From the NCBI GenBank assembly GCA_003158505.1, contig PMJK01000181.1, forward strand, positions 1 to 33,761: a stretch of DNA of 33,761 nt. Reading direction: 5' to 3'. A program made the position numbers and the translations under genes. Position 1 is the stretch's first letter, and every line of letters begins with the position of its first letter. This DNA comes from Holophagaceae bacterium. GTDB lineage: Bacteria > Acidobacteriota > Holophagae > Holophagales > Holophagaceae. The notes beneath the pieces are model-generated. The model searched no databases. It was not told where the DNA came from and worked only from the letters and a program-made list of their open reading frames with translations. Below, piece by piece: positions 26,209 to 33,634 of the stretch.

Positions 26209-29025
26209 CTATGCCAGCCTCGCCGCCACGTCGCGGTAGTCGGGATCCATATCGTGGACAGCCTTGAACTCCTCCATGGCCAAGTCGGTATGGCCCTGCA
26301 GGAGATAGATATCGCCCAGGTCGTACCGCAGGCCGACGCAGTCCTCGGGTGGGAAGCCGGGGGCCAGGATTCCCTGTTGCAGCCACGTCACGGCTGCGGC
26401 GAGATCACCTCGGGCCTGCTCGCAGATGCTGAGCATGGAGCAGCACTCCAGGGTGCGCTCGGGATCGCCCATGGCGATCTTGAATTCTTCGATGGCGGGG
26501 TCGATGAGCATCATCTCCTTGTAGGCGATGCCCAGGTTGTAGTGGGTGTCATAGTCGTCGACCTTGACTTGCTTCTCCACGCCTTCGCGGAAGGCGCTGA
26601 ACAGCTCGTCCACACTCTGGATCTTTTCCACCACGTGGGTGGCGTCGTGCATCTCCTCGCCTTCGCCGCTGTCCATGAGGGCCGTGCCCAGCACGTCCGT
26701 GAGGTCGAAGAAGGAATTGGCGAAATCGCTTTCGTCCAGGGCGAGGGCCTGAACGGTCTTCCCCAGCTTCTGAAGGGCGGCTTCGGTGCGTTCGAGCCGG
26801 AGTGTCAGTTCGGGATTCCCCGGGAACTGCTTGAGGGCGGCCTCGATCTCGATCTTGGCCTCTTCCGGGCTGCCGTAGTCGAGCTGGAAGTCGATATCAC
26901 CGAGCAGGGTTTCGAGCTCCTCGGCGGTAGGCCCAACGACCGGCGAAAGTGCTTGAACCGCGGCGGCGGGTGCGGGTTCCACTTCGGGGAGCGCGGACAA
27001 GGCCTCGATGACCTCCGGCGCCAGCTGCAGGGTGGGCATGGGCGGCAGCGGCATGGTGGGTGCCGACGGAGGAGGAGCTGGCGGCTCCTCGGGCATGAAG
27101 TCGGAGAGCGTCGATTCCATCCAGCTTAGGTCAGAAGCCTCCAGGGCAGTAGCCTCTGGGGGCGCCGGGACGGGTTCTGTGCGTTGTGCCGAGGGGGCGA
27201 AGGAAACCGGCAGTTGGGGGTCCAGATCGGGTAACAGGGGGAGGCCATGACTCGGAGTGATGGGTTTGGCGGCCGATGGGGTCGGGGTCCGAGCAGGTGG
27301 GAGGGGTTCGAAACCCGGAAGATCGAGCCCGATCAGCATGTCCATGTCGCTTGGTATGACTTCGGATGGGGCCAATGCCGGGGGGGCTGAGGCGGGTATC
27401 GGCAGTCCGAGGGGTGTACTGGGCGCACTAGGCGCGATGGGCGCACTAGGCGTGATGGGCGGAAGGGCGCCCGGTTCAGGCAGGCCGAGGGTGCGGCGAT
27501 GGATGCGGGTGGAGCCCGGGAAGAGCTGTTCCGCCAAGTCCAGGAGGTGCGCGGCTTCGCGCTTCCTGCCGAGTTGCGCCAGGGTTTGGGCACTCTGCAC
27601 GTACTGCATCTGCACCTGGGTCAGGCGCCCCGTGGTGCGGTGGACGGAGACGATGGCTTCGATGATGGTCAAGTCGGCGGGATCCAGTTCCAGGGCCTTC
27701 TTGTAGGTCTCGATGGCCCGCTCGGGACTGCCGCCCCGCATGAAAGCCTCGGCTTCGCGAGAGAACTGGTCGATGCGCAGGCGCCGGATCGGATCCACCT
27801 CCGTACCGCCGCCCCCGCGCGTGGTTTCCGGGGGAGGCTGGGGCGCGAATCCTGTCGGGTCTCCCGGCGAGGAGAAGGCGAAAGTACCGACTGCCGCTGC
27901 GCCTGGTACGACGCCGAGGCTCTGGAGCTGTCCGCCGAGCCGACCGATGAGGGCCTGATCGTTATTCTGGTAGGCCATGCCATAGGCACTTTGGAGCGCC
28001 TGGATCTGGTCACCCCGGTTGCCGCTCTGATGCGCGATCTCGGCGAGAAGGACCCAACCTTCGATGCTGATGTTCCCTTGGAGGGCGGTCTGGAGACTGC
28101 GGCTGATGACATCGCCGGAACCGCGACGAGCCAGTTCCCTGGCGATGGGGGCGAACAGCCGGAGACCTTCCTCTCCCCGGTCCGCACTGACGAGATTCCG
28201 AAGGGCCTTTTCGCAGAGGGGCAGGGACTTCTCAGGCAGCTGGGCGATCTCCGCCAGGGATTCCAGGGCACGGTCCGGATGGCCACTGCGCAGCTCGATC
28301 TCGGCCAGGGCCTCGAGCAGCTCGGTATTGCGGGGATTGACGGTGAGGCCTTCTCGCAGACGCTGGGCGGCGGTGATGTAATCCCCCTGGATCACACCCA
28401 GACGGCTCTGGGTCAGAAAGACCTGGGGGGTGGAAATCATCGATTTGGCGCGTTCGAGGATCTGATTGGCCTCGGCGTGCATCTGCTCCATGGCCAGGGA
28501 TTCGGCCACCTCGAGGTAGATGCCCGCGGCGCGTTCCTTCATGCCCTCCTTGTTGTAGAGGTCCGCCAGCTTGACCTTCATCTTCAGGTTCTTGGGATCC
28601 AGGTCGACGACCTTGTTGAACTCCTCCAGCGCCCGTTTGATGAGCCCCTGCTTCTGGAAGTGCTCAGCCACCTGCAGGTGCACTCGAACCGAGTCGACGG
28701 GTCGGTTCATCTGACGGTAGAGGTCCGCCAGGCGCTGGGCTGCATCGATGTCATCCGGAGCGTTCCGAACCACCTTCTGGAAGATGGCGGCGGCTCGGGC
28801 ATGGAACCCATCCCGCTCGTAGGCGCTGCCGAGTCGCTTGTGGATCTCGACGCCCTCCTTCACCCGGCCGATCTGGACGGAGAGATCGCCGATCTGGTTC
28901 AGTGTGTTGTAGTCCTTGGGGTTGTCATCGATGAGTTTCTGGAACTCATCGATGGCCCGATCCACCTTGCCTGTCGACAGCAGCCTGTTGGCTTCCTTTT
29001 GGATTTTGCTGCGATCAATGGCCAT
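26209..29025 (-). CDS. Large tetratricopeptide-repeat protein
   Basis: 938 residues, cytoplasmic by appearance (no signal peptide or membrane helix). The N-terminal 400 residues are TPRs (RAIDEFQKLIDDNPKDYNTL, RALEEFNKVVDLDPKNLKMK). Another TPR pair lies around 440-520, then about 190 residues of Pro/Ala/Ser-rich low complexity including an APIAPSAP-type repeat, then a C-terminal TPR block (VDDYDTHYNLGIAYKEMMLI, HTDLAMEEFKAVHDMDPDYR). Such scaffold proteins are common in Acidobacteriota and Myxococcota; a specific role cannot be assigned. ATG at 29025 has GAGG seven bases upstream and a TACACT box (29062-29067) about 36 bases upstream. It is probably the first gene of an operon with the glycosyltransferase. 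Confidence 0.88.
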   Translation of the reverse strand: MAIDRSKIQKEANRLLSTGKVDRAIDEFQKLIDDNPKDYNTLNQIGDLSVQIGRVKEGVEIHKRLGSAYERDGFHARAAAIFQKVVRNAPDDIDAAQRLADLYRQMNRPVDSVRVHLQVAEHFQKQGLIKRALEEFNKVVDLDPKNLKMKVKLADLYNKEGMKERAAGIYLEVAESLAMEQMHAEANQILERAKSMISTPQVFLTQSRLGVIQGDYITAAQRLREGLTVNPRNTELLEALAEIELRSGHPDRALESLAEIAQLPEKSLPLCEKALRNLVSADRGEEGLRLFAPIARELARRGSGDVISRSLQTALQGNISIEGWVLLAEIAHQSGNRGDQIQALQSAYGMAYQNNDQALIGRLGGQLQSLGVVPGAAAVGTFAFSSPGDPTGFAPQPPPETTRGGGGTEVDPIRRLRIDQFSREAEAFMRGGSPERAIETYKKALELDPADLTIIEAIVSVHRTTGRLTQVQMQYVQSAQTLAQLGRKREAAHLLDLAEQLFPGSTRIHRRTLGLPEPGALPPITPSAPIAPSAPSTPLGLPIPASAPPALAPSEVIPSDMDMLIGLDLPGFEPLPPARTPTPSAAKPITPSHGLPLLPDLDPQLPVSFAPSAQRTEPVPAPPEATALEASDLSWMESTLSDFMPEEPPAPPPSAPTMPLPPMPTLQLAPEVIEALSALPEVEPAPAAAVQALSPVVGPTAEELETLLGDIDFQLDYGSPEEAKIEIEAALKQFPGNPELTLRLERTEAALQKLGKTVQALALDESDFANSFFDLTDVLGTALMDSGEGEEMHDATHVVEKIQSVDELFSAFREGVEKQVKVDDYDTHYNLGIAYKEMMLIDPAIEEFKIAMGDPERTLECCSMLSICEQARGDLAAAVTWLQQGILAPGFPPEDCVGLRYDLGDIYLLQGHTDLAMEEFKAVHDMDPDYRDVAARLA
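27421..27456 (-). repeat. 18-bp tandem repeat in the TPR protein linker
   Basis: Two nearly identical 18-base units (27421-27438, 27439-27456; one mismatch), followed by a partial third, encoding the APSAPI-type repeats of the linker. Such units can change copy number by slippage. Confidence 0.8.
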
Positions 29026-29061
29026 TCAGTTGCCTCGGAATACGAGCCTGGGAGTTCGGAA

Positions 29062-29067
29062 AGTGTA
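29062..29067 (-). promoter_or_regulatory. Candidate -10 box of the large TPR gene
   Basis: TACACT on the minus strand, 36 bases before the ATG, lying between cdd and the TPR gene and therefore giving the TPR operon its own promoter. A GAGG ribosome site sits in the leader. Confidence 0.45.
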
Positions 29068-29094
29068 GGCGGGGCGGCCTGTCCTTGGATAGAT

Positions 29095-29511
29095 CTATCG
29101 AAATTGCTCGCTCGTGAAGCTGTGGGGGAGCAGGTTTTCCAGCCGATGGAGCTGGCGGACCTGACGGTTGGCCAGCAGCACGGGGAGTTCCTTCGCAAAC
29201 TCGACCAAGGCCTGGCGGCAGGCGCCACAGGGCGGCGTCAGCTCGGCTACGTCAGTGACCACCACCGCAGCTACCAGGCCGCCTGGTCTGAGGCCTGCTG
29301 CCACGGCCGCGCTCAAGGCCCCGCGTTCGGCGCATAGGCAGACTGGGTAGGCGGCATTCTCCACGTTGCAGCCGCCGAACACAGCCCCGGAAGAAGTCAG
29401 CAGGGCCGCACCCACCTGGAACCTGGAATAGGGCGCATGGGCGTGATCACGGGCCTTCCAGGCTGCATTCAAAAGGGGGGTCCAGGCCGGGGATTGCGGA
29501 TCGTCGAACAC
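29095..29511 (-). CDS. cdd: Cytidine deaminase
   Basis: Deaminates cytidine and deoxycytidine in pyrimidine salvage. It has 138 residues, the small homotetrameric type. The zinc site is complete: CAERGA (Cys and catalytic Glu) and PPCGACRQ (two Cys), with the substrate-binding FQVGAALLTSSG and GGCNVENAAYP segments. The start is GTG at 29511 with a perfect GGAGG six bases upstream. The frame stays open for a further 95 codons upstream, up to the stop of the DUF58 gene, but holds no usable start codon. The last 40 residues are more diverged than the core. Confidence 0.94.
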   Translation of the reverse strand: MFDDPQSPAWTPLLNAAWKARDHAHAPYSRFQVGAALLTSSGAVFGGCNVENAAYPVCLCAERGALSAAVAAGLRPGGLVAAVVVTDVAELTPPCGACRQALVEFAKELPVLLANRQVRQLHRLENLLPHSFTSEQFR

Positions 29512-29603
29512 CAGAGCCTCCAGTGCCTTACAGCTTAGGCCGTTGTTCAGAAAATGAACCTGAATGTTCCAGAGGGGAGAGCTTCCCTCACGAATGAAAC
29601 CAG

Positions 29604-29683
29604 GGACTCCGTCTGCATCGAGACGATGGACGAAGCCAAGAAGCAGAGAGAAAAAAGGGCGGAAGACGATGCAGACGGAGTCC
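29604..29683. repeat. 80-bp element with 17-bp perfect inverted repeat ends
   Basis: Arms 29604-29620 and 29667-29683 are perfect reverse complements (GGACTCCGTCTGCATCG), separated by 46 purine-rich bases. It sits in the 285-base gap between cdd and the DUF58 gene, which holds no recognised gene. Function is unknown: a structured RNA, a small mobile element or a protein target are all possible. Confidence 0.7.
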
Positions 29684-29796
29684 GAATGATTGATGATGAC
29701 CAGGGAATGGGCGTTTCTGGGTGGGCCACCGCGAACCGTGCTGAATTGTGGCGCGAACGGTAACCCAGGCCCGGCGGAGAGAACTCCTGAATGAGC

Positions 29797-30735
29797 CTAA
29801 ACAAGCTGGGGAGCCATCGCGCTCTCTGCCATTCCCGCGGCCTGTGCCAGCGCCAGGGCGCGCCAGCAGGCGGTGTGCCCATGCACTTCGCGGATCCCTT
29901 GAACTCCGTGCAGCTCCAGGCTGGCATCGCGCTTCTGGAGCCTGGCCTGCAGCACGGCGCCGGACAGGTGCTCCAGTTCTCGCTCGAAGGGACGGCCGGG
30001 GGCCCAGGCCGCGAGATCCAGGCGAAGGTGGAGGCCCATGGGGCGCTCTTCTTCGAAGGTCCGCACCCAGGGTTGGCTTCGCTGTGCCGTGCGCTTCCAG
30101 TGGACCCGGCCAGGCGCATCGCCCATCCGCAGCGGCCGGGCGCCCTCGGGGCTGCTGGAGCCCTCCTGGGGCAAAGTCCGCTGCCCTTCGCCACGCCAGC
30201 TTGCGGGCTGGGCTGGTGGAGTGCGGGGATGGGGAAGCACCAGGACCGCTTGATCCAGTGGGACGAAGCGGGATTTTTCGATCAGGCCGAAGGGGAAGCG
30301 AGTTCGGAACTCCAGGGTGCGGACGCGAATCCAGCCCCGGTGTCCGGCCCTGGCATGCAGTACCACCAGGGTCTCGCCCGTGCGGCTGGCCGAGTCCAGG
30401 AAGCTGGGTTCCACGATGCCGTCCTCCATCACCAGATGCAGTTCGAGACCCCGAATGCGGCCATGCCCGGCGTCCTGAAGGAGCAACCGGAGGCCCCCTC
30501 GGACCCTGGCAAAGAGGTTGCCTTCCTCCAGCCCCACCACCTTGAGGTTCTGCAGGGCCCGGCGGCTGAGGATGCCGGAAACCAGGAAGAGGCCGAGCAT
30601 CAGGGCGAACACCAGGTAGAGCAGGTTGTTGCCGGTGTTGACAGAAAAGACGCCTACCGCCAGCAGGGCCAGCAGGTACTGGCCCCCCAGCCCCGTCAGG
30701 GACAGGCGCAAGCGGCGGTCGTTCCAGAGCCTCAT
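29797..30735 (-). CDS. DUF58 family membrane protein
   Basis: 312 residues from the ATG at 30735. Two membrane helices lie near the N-terminus (about 15-60, LALLAVGVFSVNTGNNLLYL and VFALMLGLFLVSGIL), followed by a soluble domain. The DUF58 signature is in the C-terminal half: RPLRMGDAPGRVHWKRTAQR, then WVRTFEEERP. Members usually lie beside a MoxR-type ATPase and VWA proteins; none is present here, so this one is an orphan copy. The frame is open for 113 further codons upstream but these overlap ribE on the other strand and look non-coding. TAGGCT lies 7 bases before the ATG, with GGAGG between them. Confidence 0.88.
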   Translation of the reverse strand: MRLWNDRRLRLSLTGLGGQYLLALLAVGVFSVNTGNNLLYLVFALMLGLFLVSGILSRRALQNLKVVGLEEGNLFARVRGGLRLLLQDAGHGRIRGLELHLVMEDGIVEPSFLDSASRTGETLVVLHARAGHRGWIRVRTLEFRTRFPFGLIEKSRFVPLDQAVLVLPHPRTPPAQPASWRGEGQRTLPQEGSSSPEGARPLRMGDAPGRVHWKRTAQRSQPWVRTFEEERPMGLHLRLDLAAWAPGRPFERELEHLSGAVLQARLQKRDASLELHGVQGIREVHGHTACWRALALAQAAGMAESAMAPQLV

Positions 30736-30742
30736 GGCCTCC

Positions 30743-30748
30743 AGCCTA
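30743..30748 (-). promoter_or_regulatory. Candidate -10 box of the DUF58 gene, near-leaderless
   Basis: TAGGCT on the minus strand, 7 bases before the ATG. A GGAGG lies in those 7 bases but is too close (2 bases) to the ATG for ideal ribosome binding. Confidence 0.35.
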
Positions 30749-30754
30749 CCGCCG

Positions 30755-30780
30755 CCGGTGCATTTCCGGAGGGGCACCGG
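30755..30780. other. Short hairpin in the DUF58-ribE gap
   Basis: CCGGTGC and GCACCGG arms with a 12-base loop. The 190-base gap before ribE was searched by eye for the conserved core of an FMN riboswitch and none was found; this hairpin is the only structure noticed. Confidence 0.3.
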
Positions 30781-30925
30781 TTGGGCCTCCACCTCGCGGG
30801 TTGGCCTCCCCAGGGTCCGCCGGGCGGTCCCATCTGCGTCATGATGGTCCCGACCATGTGGGTCGCGGAGAAGGCTCCGGGGGAGTCTTCGGAGCGGGGC
30901 CCCCAAAGGGAGGGAATCAGCGACC

Positions 30926-31576
30926 ATGTTTACCGGACTGATTAGGTACCTAGGCACCCTGGAATCCCGGTCTTCTCGTCCGGGAGGAGCTAGGCTGCGA
31001 ATCGCGGCCCCGGCAGACCTCCTGGCTCGCGCCAAGGCGGGGGCCAGCGTGGCCGTGAACGGGACCTGCCTCACCAGCGTGTCCGTGGACCGCGGGGCCT
31101 GGGAGGCGGACCTCAGCGAGGAGACCCTGGAGAAAACAACCCTGGGAAGGCTGCCCCTGGGCGCGCCGCTGCACCTGGAACCGGCCCTCTGCGTGGGCGA
31201 TCCCTTGGATGGTCACCTGGTATCTGGCCATGTGGATGGCATCGGCCAGCTGGTGTCGAGACCCCACGTCCAGGGCGGCGTCGATGAGGGCATCTGGCGG
31301 TTCAGCATGCCCGCGGTGCTGGCACCCATGACCGCCCCCAAGGGTTCCGTGGCCGTCGACGGCATCTCCCTCACGGTGGTCGACTGTGGCACCGACTGGT
31401 TCACCGTGGCCCTCATCCCCGAGACGGTCACACGCACGGCGATGAAGGGCCTGCGCCCAGGGGATCCCGTCAACCTGGAAGTCGACCCCATCGGCCGCTT
31501 CGTGGCCCGGGCCCTCACCTTGCGGGCCAGCGACGAGAAGCTGGCCAGGTTCGCCCAGGGTGGTTGGAACGGCTGA
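30926..31576 (+). CDS. ribE: Riboflavin synthase alpha chain
   Basis: Converts two 6,7-dimethyl-8-ribityllumazine molecules into riboflavin and a pyrimidinedione. It has 216 residues, the usual length, with two similar barrel halves. The start MFTGLI is typical; VNGTCLT in the first half and VDGISLTV in the second mark the repeated substrate sites, and GHVDGIG is a further signature. A purine-rich AAAGGGAGGG lies 11 bases before the ATG. It is a lone rib gene here; no FMN riboswitch is visible upstream, so the other riboflavin genes must be elsewhere. Also called ribC in some species. Confidence 0.95.
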   Translation: MFTGLIRYLGTLESRSSRPGGARLRIAAPADLLARAKAGASVAVNGTCLTSVSVDRGAWEADLSEETLEKTTLGRLPLGAPLHLEPALCVGDPLDGHLVSGHVDGIGQLVSRPHVQGGVDEGIWRFSMPAVLAPMTAPKGSVAVDGISLTVVDCGTDWFTVALIPETVTRTAMKGLRPGDPVNLEVDPIGRFVARALTLRASDEKLARFAQGGWNG

Positions 31577-31759
31577 GACAATTTTACAGTACGACCAAAT
31601 CCTAGACCGGGAGGGGACCGGACGCCTTCCGAATTGCCTCAAATGACCCTCCTCCAGGGTCCACCGCGACCCTTTTCCAGAGACATGGATCCGGCTCTGT
31701 TCACAATGGAGTGTTTGAAGTCCCCATCCACCCATTCCCGCCCCTCAAAGGAGGTATTC

Positions 31760-32413
31760 ATGCTCGTTCGAGAACTGATGACACTGAAACCCACCGTCGT
31801 CTTGCCAGAAATGTCCGTGCCTGACGCGCTGATCCTCATTCGCGGCCGCAAAATCAACCACCTGCCGGTGGTAGACGAAAAGGGGAAACTCGTCGGCATT
31901 GTCGCCGAGCAGGACCTCCTCCACGCATCGGCTTCTTCGGTAACCACCCTGAGCGTCTGGGAACTCCCCAGTCTGCTGGCCAAGATCACCGTGAACATGG
32001 TGATGGTCAAGAACCCGGTGACGGTGAACGAGGACACTCCCGTCGAAGAAGCCGCCCGCATCATGGCGGACAAGGGCATCGGCTGCCTGCCCGTGCTAGG
32101 TGATGACGGCGGGATGATCGGTCTCGTCACCAAGAGCGACCTGTTCCGCGCCTTCATGGAGCTCCTGGGCGGCCGTCGGCACGGTGTCCGCATCTGGGCC
32201 GAGACCCCGGATACCAAGGGGACCATTGCCAAGATCACGGGAGCCATTGCCGCCGTCTCAGGCAATATCGTGGGGCTGGGATTCAATGAGATCCACGATG
32301 TCAAAGGCTCCCGCTGGGAGATTACCCTCAAGGTCCAGGATGTTCCCGCGGAAAAACTGGCCGAAGCCATCAAGCCATTCGTGATCAGCGTCAAGGATGT
32401 CCGCGAGAGCTGA
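31760..32413 (+). CDS. CBS-domain pair protein with C-terminal ACT-like domain (AcuB-like)
   Basis: 217 residues. Two CBS domains cover about 1-140 (RELMTLKPTVVLPEMSVPDA, NHLPVVDEKGKLVGIVAEQD; NPVTVNEDTPVEEAARIMAD, CLPVLGDDGGMIGLVTKSDL), forming one Bateman module that normally binds adenine nucleotides. The last 75 residues look like an ACT domain (TPDTKGTIAKITGAIAAVSG, NIVGLGFN). The layout resembles AcuB, linked in Bacillus to acetoin metabolism, but no acetoin gene is near and a general energy or amino-acid sensing role is equally possible. ATG at 31760 has a near-perfect AAAGGAGGT site at 5 bases; longer in-frame starts, to 31634, would lie before this site. Confidence 0.93.
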   Translation: MLVRELMTLKPTVVLPEMSVPDALILIRGRKINHLPVVDEKGKLVGIVAEQDLLHASASSVTTLSVWELPSLLAKITVNMVMVKNPVTVNEDTPVEEAARIMADKGIGCLPVLGDDGGMIGLVTKSDLFRAFMELLGGRRHGVRIWAETPDTKGTIAKITGAIAAVSGNIVGLGFNEIHDVKGSRWEITLKVQDVPAEKLAEAIKPFVISVKDVRES

Positions 32414-32447
32414 TTCACTTCCTTCATCGAGGTTCCGGCAAGAGGCG

Positions 32448-32903
32448 CTACTCGCGCGCGCCTTTCCGGATGCGATCCATCTCGCGTTTCTGCTCGCGCT
32501 CCTTCAGCGCGTCGCGCTTATCGCTGTGGGCCTTGCCCTCGGCCAGGGCCACCTTCACCTTGATCATGCCCTTGGCGTTCAGGTAGATGGCCAGGGGGAT
32601 GATGGTGAGGCCCTTGCGCACGACCTTCGCGGTCATCTTGGTGATCTCGGCCTTGTGCAGCAGCAGCTTCCGGGCGCGCAGGGGCTCGTGGTTGGCATAG
32701 GTGCCGAACTCGTAGGGGGAGATGTGGGCCTGTTTGAGCCAAAGCTCGCCGGCCACCACGTCCACGTAGGCGTCCTGCAGCTGTCCCAGGCCTGCCCGCA
32801 GGGCCTTCACCTCGGTGCCCTGGAGGGCGATCCCCGCCTCCCAGGTCTCGAGGACATGATAATTGTGGAAGGCTTTGCGGTTGCGGACGAGATCCTCGGA
32901 CAT
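32448..32903 (-). CDS. smpB: SsrA-binding protein SmpB
   Basis: Binds tmRNA and brings it to stalled ribosomes (trans-translation). It has 151 residues. Core features are visible: NRKAFHNYHVLETWEAGIAL, QGTEVKALRAG, AYVDV, and the basic C-terminal tail (DKRDALKEREQKREMDRIRK) that enters the mRNA channel. TACACT on the minus strand (32910-32915) lies just 6 bases before the ATG, with no Shine-Dalgarno sequence between, so the transcript is probably leaderless. No tmRNA gene was seen in the window. Confidence 0.96.
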   Translation of the reverse strand: MSEDLVRNRKAFHNYHVLETWEAGIALQGTEVKALRAGLGQLQDAYVDVVAGELWLKQAHISPYEFGTYANHEPLRARKLLLHKAEITKMTAKVVRKGLTIIPLAIYLNAKGMIKVKVALAEGKAHSDKRDALKEREQKREMDRIRKGARE

Positions 32904-32909
32904 ACGAAC

Positions 32910-32915
32910 AGTGTA
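32910..32915 (-). promoter_or_regulatory. Candidate -10 box of smpB, leaderless
   Basis: TACACT on the minus strand, 6 bases from the ATG. It lies 9 bases from the opposite-strand -10 box of dedA, so the two divergent promoters overlap. Confidence 0.5.
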
Positions 32916-32924
32916 GCCTCCCGC

Positions 32925-32930
32925 TAGACT
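32925..32930 (+). promoter_or_regulatory. Candidate -10 box of the DedA gene
   Basis: TAGACT, 20 bases before the ATG, leaving a leader of about 14 bases with TTTTGGGATGG. No clear -35 box. Confidence 0.45.
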
Positions 32931-32950
32931 CGTCCTTTTGGGATGGCTCC

Positions 32951-33607
32951 ATGCTGCAGAAGCTCCTCGCCCCGGTCGTCGCCTGGATGGTGGCCCTCAT
33001 GGCCGCCATGGGGCCGTTGGGCGTCATGCTGCTGATGGCCATCGAAAGTGCCTGCATCCCCCTGCCCAGCGAGGTGATCATGCCCTTCGCGGGCTATCTG
33101 GCCTACAAGGGGCAGCTCACCTTCTTCGGCCTGGGCGCGGGCCATCCCGTGGCGCAGATCTGGATCGCAGGCTTCTTTGGAGCCTTGGGCTGCAACCTGG
33201 GCAGCATCCCCGCCTACGAGGTGGGGGCCTGGGGCGGAAGGCGCGCCGTGGAGAAGTACGGCCGGTTCATCTGGCTGCACACCGGCCACCTGGACCAGGC
33301 TCATCGCTTCTTCGAACGCTACGGACCCGAGGCCATCATCCTGGGCCGCCTGCTCCCCGTGGTGCGCACCTTCATCGCCCTGCCCGCCGGCATCGCGAAG
33401 ATGGACCGCACCCGCTTCCACCTCTACACCTTTCTCGGCAGCCTGCCCTGGTGCCTGGTTCTCGCCTGGATCGGCTACAAACTCGGCGAGAAGTGGAGCA
33501 CCCTGGGCGCCTACTTCCACAAGCTGGATGCCATCATCGGCGTGCTACTACTCGTGGGTGCCGCATGGTTTGTATACGACCACTTCCGGAACCGGGCCAA
33601 GGGGTAG
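32951..33607 (+). CDS. DedA family membrane protein
   Basis: 218 residues, polytopic inner-membrane protein of the DedA/VTT family, linked to membrane phospholipid recycling (undecaprenyl phosphate or phosphatidylethanolamine flipping) and proton-dependent stress tolerance. Typical motifs: ESACIPLPSEVIMPFAGYLA near the N-terminus (the acidic membrane-embedded residues), GCNLGSIPAYEVG, RFFERYGPEAIILGRLLPVV then RTFIALPAGIAKM (the family signature). Membrane helices follow at the C-terminal end. It converges with the alkyltransferase gene. Confidence 0.93.
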   Translation: MLQKLLAPVVAWMVALMAAMGPLGVMLLMAIESACIPLPSEVIMPFAGYLAYKGQLTFFGLGAGHPVAQIWIAGFFGALGCNLGSIPAYEVGAWGGRRAVEKYGRFIWLHTGHLDQAHRFFERYGPEAIILGRLLPVVRTFIALPAGIAKMDRTRFHLYTFLGSLPWCLVLAWIGYKLGEKWSTLGAYFHKLDAIIGVLLLVGAAWFVYDHFRNRAKG

Positions 33608-33634
33608 GACCGGAGCCTGGGCTCGAGGCCACAT

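Noticed and set aside
27499-29337. 612-codon plus-strand frame opposite the large TPR gene
   Set aside because: Shadow frame; the minus strand encodes clear TPRs over the same bases.
29554-29763. 69-codon plus-strand frame in the cdd-DUF58 gap
   Set aside because: No ribosome-binding site, no recognisable features, and it runs through the 80-bp inverted repeat; coding is unlikely though not excluded.
30736-30925. FMN riboswitch before ribE
   Set aside because: The conserved RFN core segments could not be found by eye; only a short GC-rich hairpin is present.
31634-31759. N-terminal extension of the CBS-ACT protein
   Set aside because: The AAAGGAGGT site at 31747-31755 directs the start at 31760, and the extension has no CBS-like residues.
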